Part shown: piece by piece, positions 33,018 to 34,056 of the stretch
How the letters are laid out: each line of letters begins with the position of its first letter
Position numbering within the stretch: the first letter of the stretch is position 1
NCBI GenBank assembly: GCA_041920505.1
Contig: JBHGXV010000015.1
Location: 1-34,056 of the forward strand
DNA from: JBHGXV01 sp041920505
GTDB taxonomy: Bacteria; Bacillota; Bacilli; Brevibacillales; Brevibacillaceae
Length of the DNA stretch: 34,056 bases
Direction of reading: 5' to 3'
Translations under genes and position numbers: made by a program
Notes under the pieces: model-generated
Seen by the model: only the letters and a program-made list of their open reading frames with translations
Told to the model about the DNA's origin: nothing
Database searches by the model: none

Positions 33018-33803
33018 CTAGTGCAGTCCCATGAAATGCAGGAGAGGGAAAACAAATAGCCAACTGTCAACGCGGTCCAGCACACCGCCGTGCCCGGGGA
33101 AGATGCGTCCCGAGTCTTTTACCCCGAAATGGCGCTTGATCGCCGATTCAACGAGATCGCCCAACTGCCCGGCGATTCCCGTGACCAGTCCGACGCCAAT
33201 CGCTTGCGGATAGGCAAGAAGCCCGGTAAACGCGTTGACGCCGATCACCACCGCAAGGGCGATGACCAGGCCGCCAATGGACCCTTCCACCGTCTTGTTG
33301 GGACTGATCGCCGGCCACAGTTTGCGTTTTCCGATCGCCCGGCCGACGAAATACGCCCCCGAGTCGGTCGACCAGATCCCGAGCAATATCATCAGGGTCA
33401 GCGAGAACCCGTCCGCAGCGTTACGGATGTCCCCCATGTACGAAAAGCCAAGTCCTATGTAGAACGCCCCGAGGATCGTCAGGGCGACGTGTTCGATGTG
33501 AAAGTGGTTTTTCCGCACAACGGAGTAAGCCAAGAGCAAAAGCAACACCGGCACCAGGACGTCGGCAAACGTCCCATCGACCGGATGCGCCGCAAACAGA
33601 TACGGCCAGAGAATGCTACCCATCAACAGGTAGCCAAGCAAGCCGGCGAACCCGTACGGCTTGATCTTCGCCATGCGCAAAAACTCGTACAGGCCGATGA
33701 TGGCCAACAAGCATACTAGTACGGAATACCAGAGCCCGCCCAGGTAGACAAACAGCAAAAAGAGGACGCCTCCTGCTATTCCCGTAATCAACCGCTGTTT
33801 CAA
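33018..33803 (-). CDS. cdsA: Phosphatidate cytidylyltransferase
   Basis: CdsA makes CDP-diacylglycerol, the precursor of the membrane phospholipids. The 261-residue protein is mostly hydrophobic with about seven or eight membrane segments. It carries the family signature near the C-terminus (SAIKRHFGVKDSGRIFPGHG, then GGVLDRVDSWLF) with the conserved acidic residues. An earlier motif STDSGAYFVGRAIGKRKL precedes SPNKTVEGSIGG. The TTG start is supported by AGAGGTGG seven bases upstream. It directly follows uppS (18-base gap). Confidence 0.96.
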   Translation of the reverse strand: MKQRLITGIAGGVLFLLFVYLGGLWYSVLVCLLAIIGLYEFLRMAKIKPYGFAGLLGYLLMGSILWPYLFAAHPVDGTFADVLVPVLLLLLAYSVVRKNHFHIEHVALTILGAFYIGLGFSYMGDIRNAADGFSLTLMILLGIWSTDSGAYFVGRAIGKRKLWPAISPNKTVEGSIGGLVIALAVVIGVNAFTGLLAYPQAIGVGLVTGIAGQLGDLVESAIKRHFGVKDSGRIFPGHGGVLDRVDSWLFVFPLLHFMGLH

Positions 33804-33821
33804 AACTGTTCCACCTCTTCG

Positions 33822-34056
33822 CTACACCGCGCCGTAGCGACGCGCTCGCCCCTGGTATTCGGCAATCGCCTGGTAAAAATGCTCTTTGGTAAAGTCAGGC
33901 CACAGCACGTCAGTAAACCACAATTCCGTATAGGCCATCTGCCACAGCATAAAGTTGCTGAGACGGATTTCCCCGCTGGTGCGAATCAGCAAGTCGGGGT
34001 CCGGCAAGTCGCCGGTGTAGAGATGCCGGGAGATCGCCGCCTCGTCAATCTCCTCC
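33822..34056 (-). CDS. uppS: Isoprenyl transferase / undecaprenyl diphosphate synthase, C-terminal part (window-truncated)
   Basis: The frame is open to the window edge and covers the last 77 codons. The peptide ends with the UppS signature HLYTGDLPDPDLLIRTSGEI, then RLSNFMLWQMAYTELWF and a short basic tail RARRYGAV. The RTSGE region binds the allylic diphosphate. The enzyme builds the C55 lipid carrier for cell-wall synthesis, using isoprenoid units from the dxr/ispG pathway encoded next to it. The start lies beyond the window. Confidence 0.95.
   Translation of the reverse strand, partial: EEIDEAAISRHLYTGDLPDPDLLIRTSGEIRLSNFMLWQMAYTELWFTDVLWPDFTKEHFYQAIAEYQGRARRYGAV

Noticed and set aside
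1..34056. CRISPR array, phage island, toxin-antitoxin or defence system
   Set aside because: No repeated spacer structure, integrase, phage gene or paired small ORFs were seen; the window is a conserved housekeeping and sporulation block apart from the IS end.

Overview
The window is a chromosomal segment of an endospore-forming member of the Bacillales. By eye it is moderately GC-rich, roughly 55-60%. The evidence for a spore former is a dipicolinate synthase pair (dpaA-dpaB), a YmxH-type sporulation PRC-barrel protein, a YlxY-type spore deacetylase homologue and PolC. The gene order is the conserved Bacillus-type uppS-to-dapA block. Departures from the B. subtilis order (ispG, nrnA, dut and a chemoreceptor inserted, ylxP missing) suggest a lineage such as Alicyclobacillaceae or Brevibacillus/Paenibacillaceae. 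The family assignment is inference. Every intact gene lies on the minus strand, so transcription runs from high to low coordinates.

In transcription order, 34056-29391 carries envelope-lipid and isoprenoid genes: uppS (cut by the window edge), cdsA, dxr, rseP and ispG. proS follows and ends in a strong terminator, then polC (27413-23094). A near-consensus promoter directly after polC starts the translation and RNA-metabolism operon rimP-nusA-rnpM-ylxQ-infB-rbfA-nrnA-truB-ribF. A terminator-like hairpin lies in its leader and resembles the NusA autoregulatory attenuator. rpsO and pnp follow, each with a terminator.

The region 12300-2000 is sporulation- and cell-wall-related: ylxY, an M16 peptidase with its own promoter, dut, a large transmembrane chemoreceptor, ymxH, and a compact dpaA-dpaB-asd-dapG-dapA unit. 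That unit converts aspartate to dihydrodipicolinate and then to dipicolinate for the spore core, and it also feeds lysine and cell-wall synthesis. A separately promoted ribonuclease J gene ends the run. The first 140 bases are the right end of an IS3-family insertion sequence on the plus strand, the only mobile DNA seen.

No stretch longer than 300 bases lacks a gene. No tRNA, rRNA, CRISPR array, phage gene or metabolite riboswitch was recognised. I did not find a convincing undescribed multi-gene system. The best second-look items are regulatory leaders (rimP and rpsO), the degenerate deacetylase YlxY, and the dut-chemoreceptor insertion in an otherwise conserved block. Starts were chosen mainly by Shine-Dalgarno spacing; many genes use GTG or TTG.
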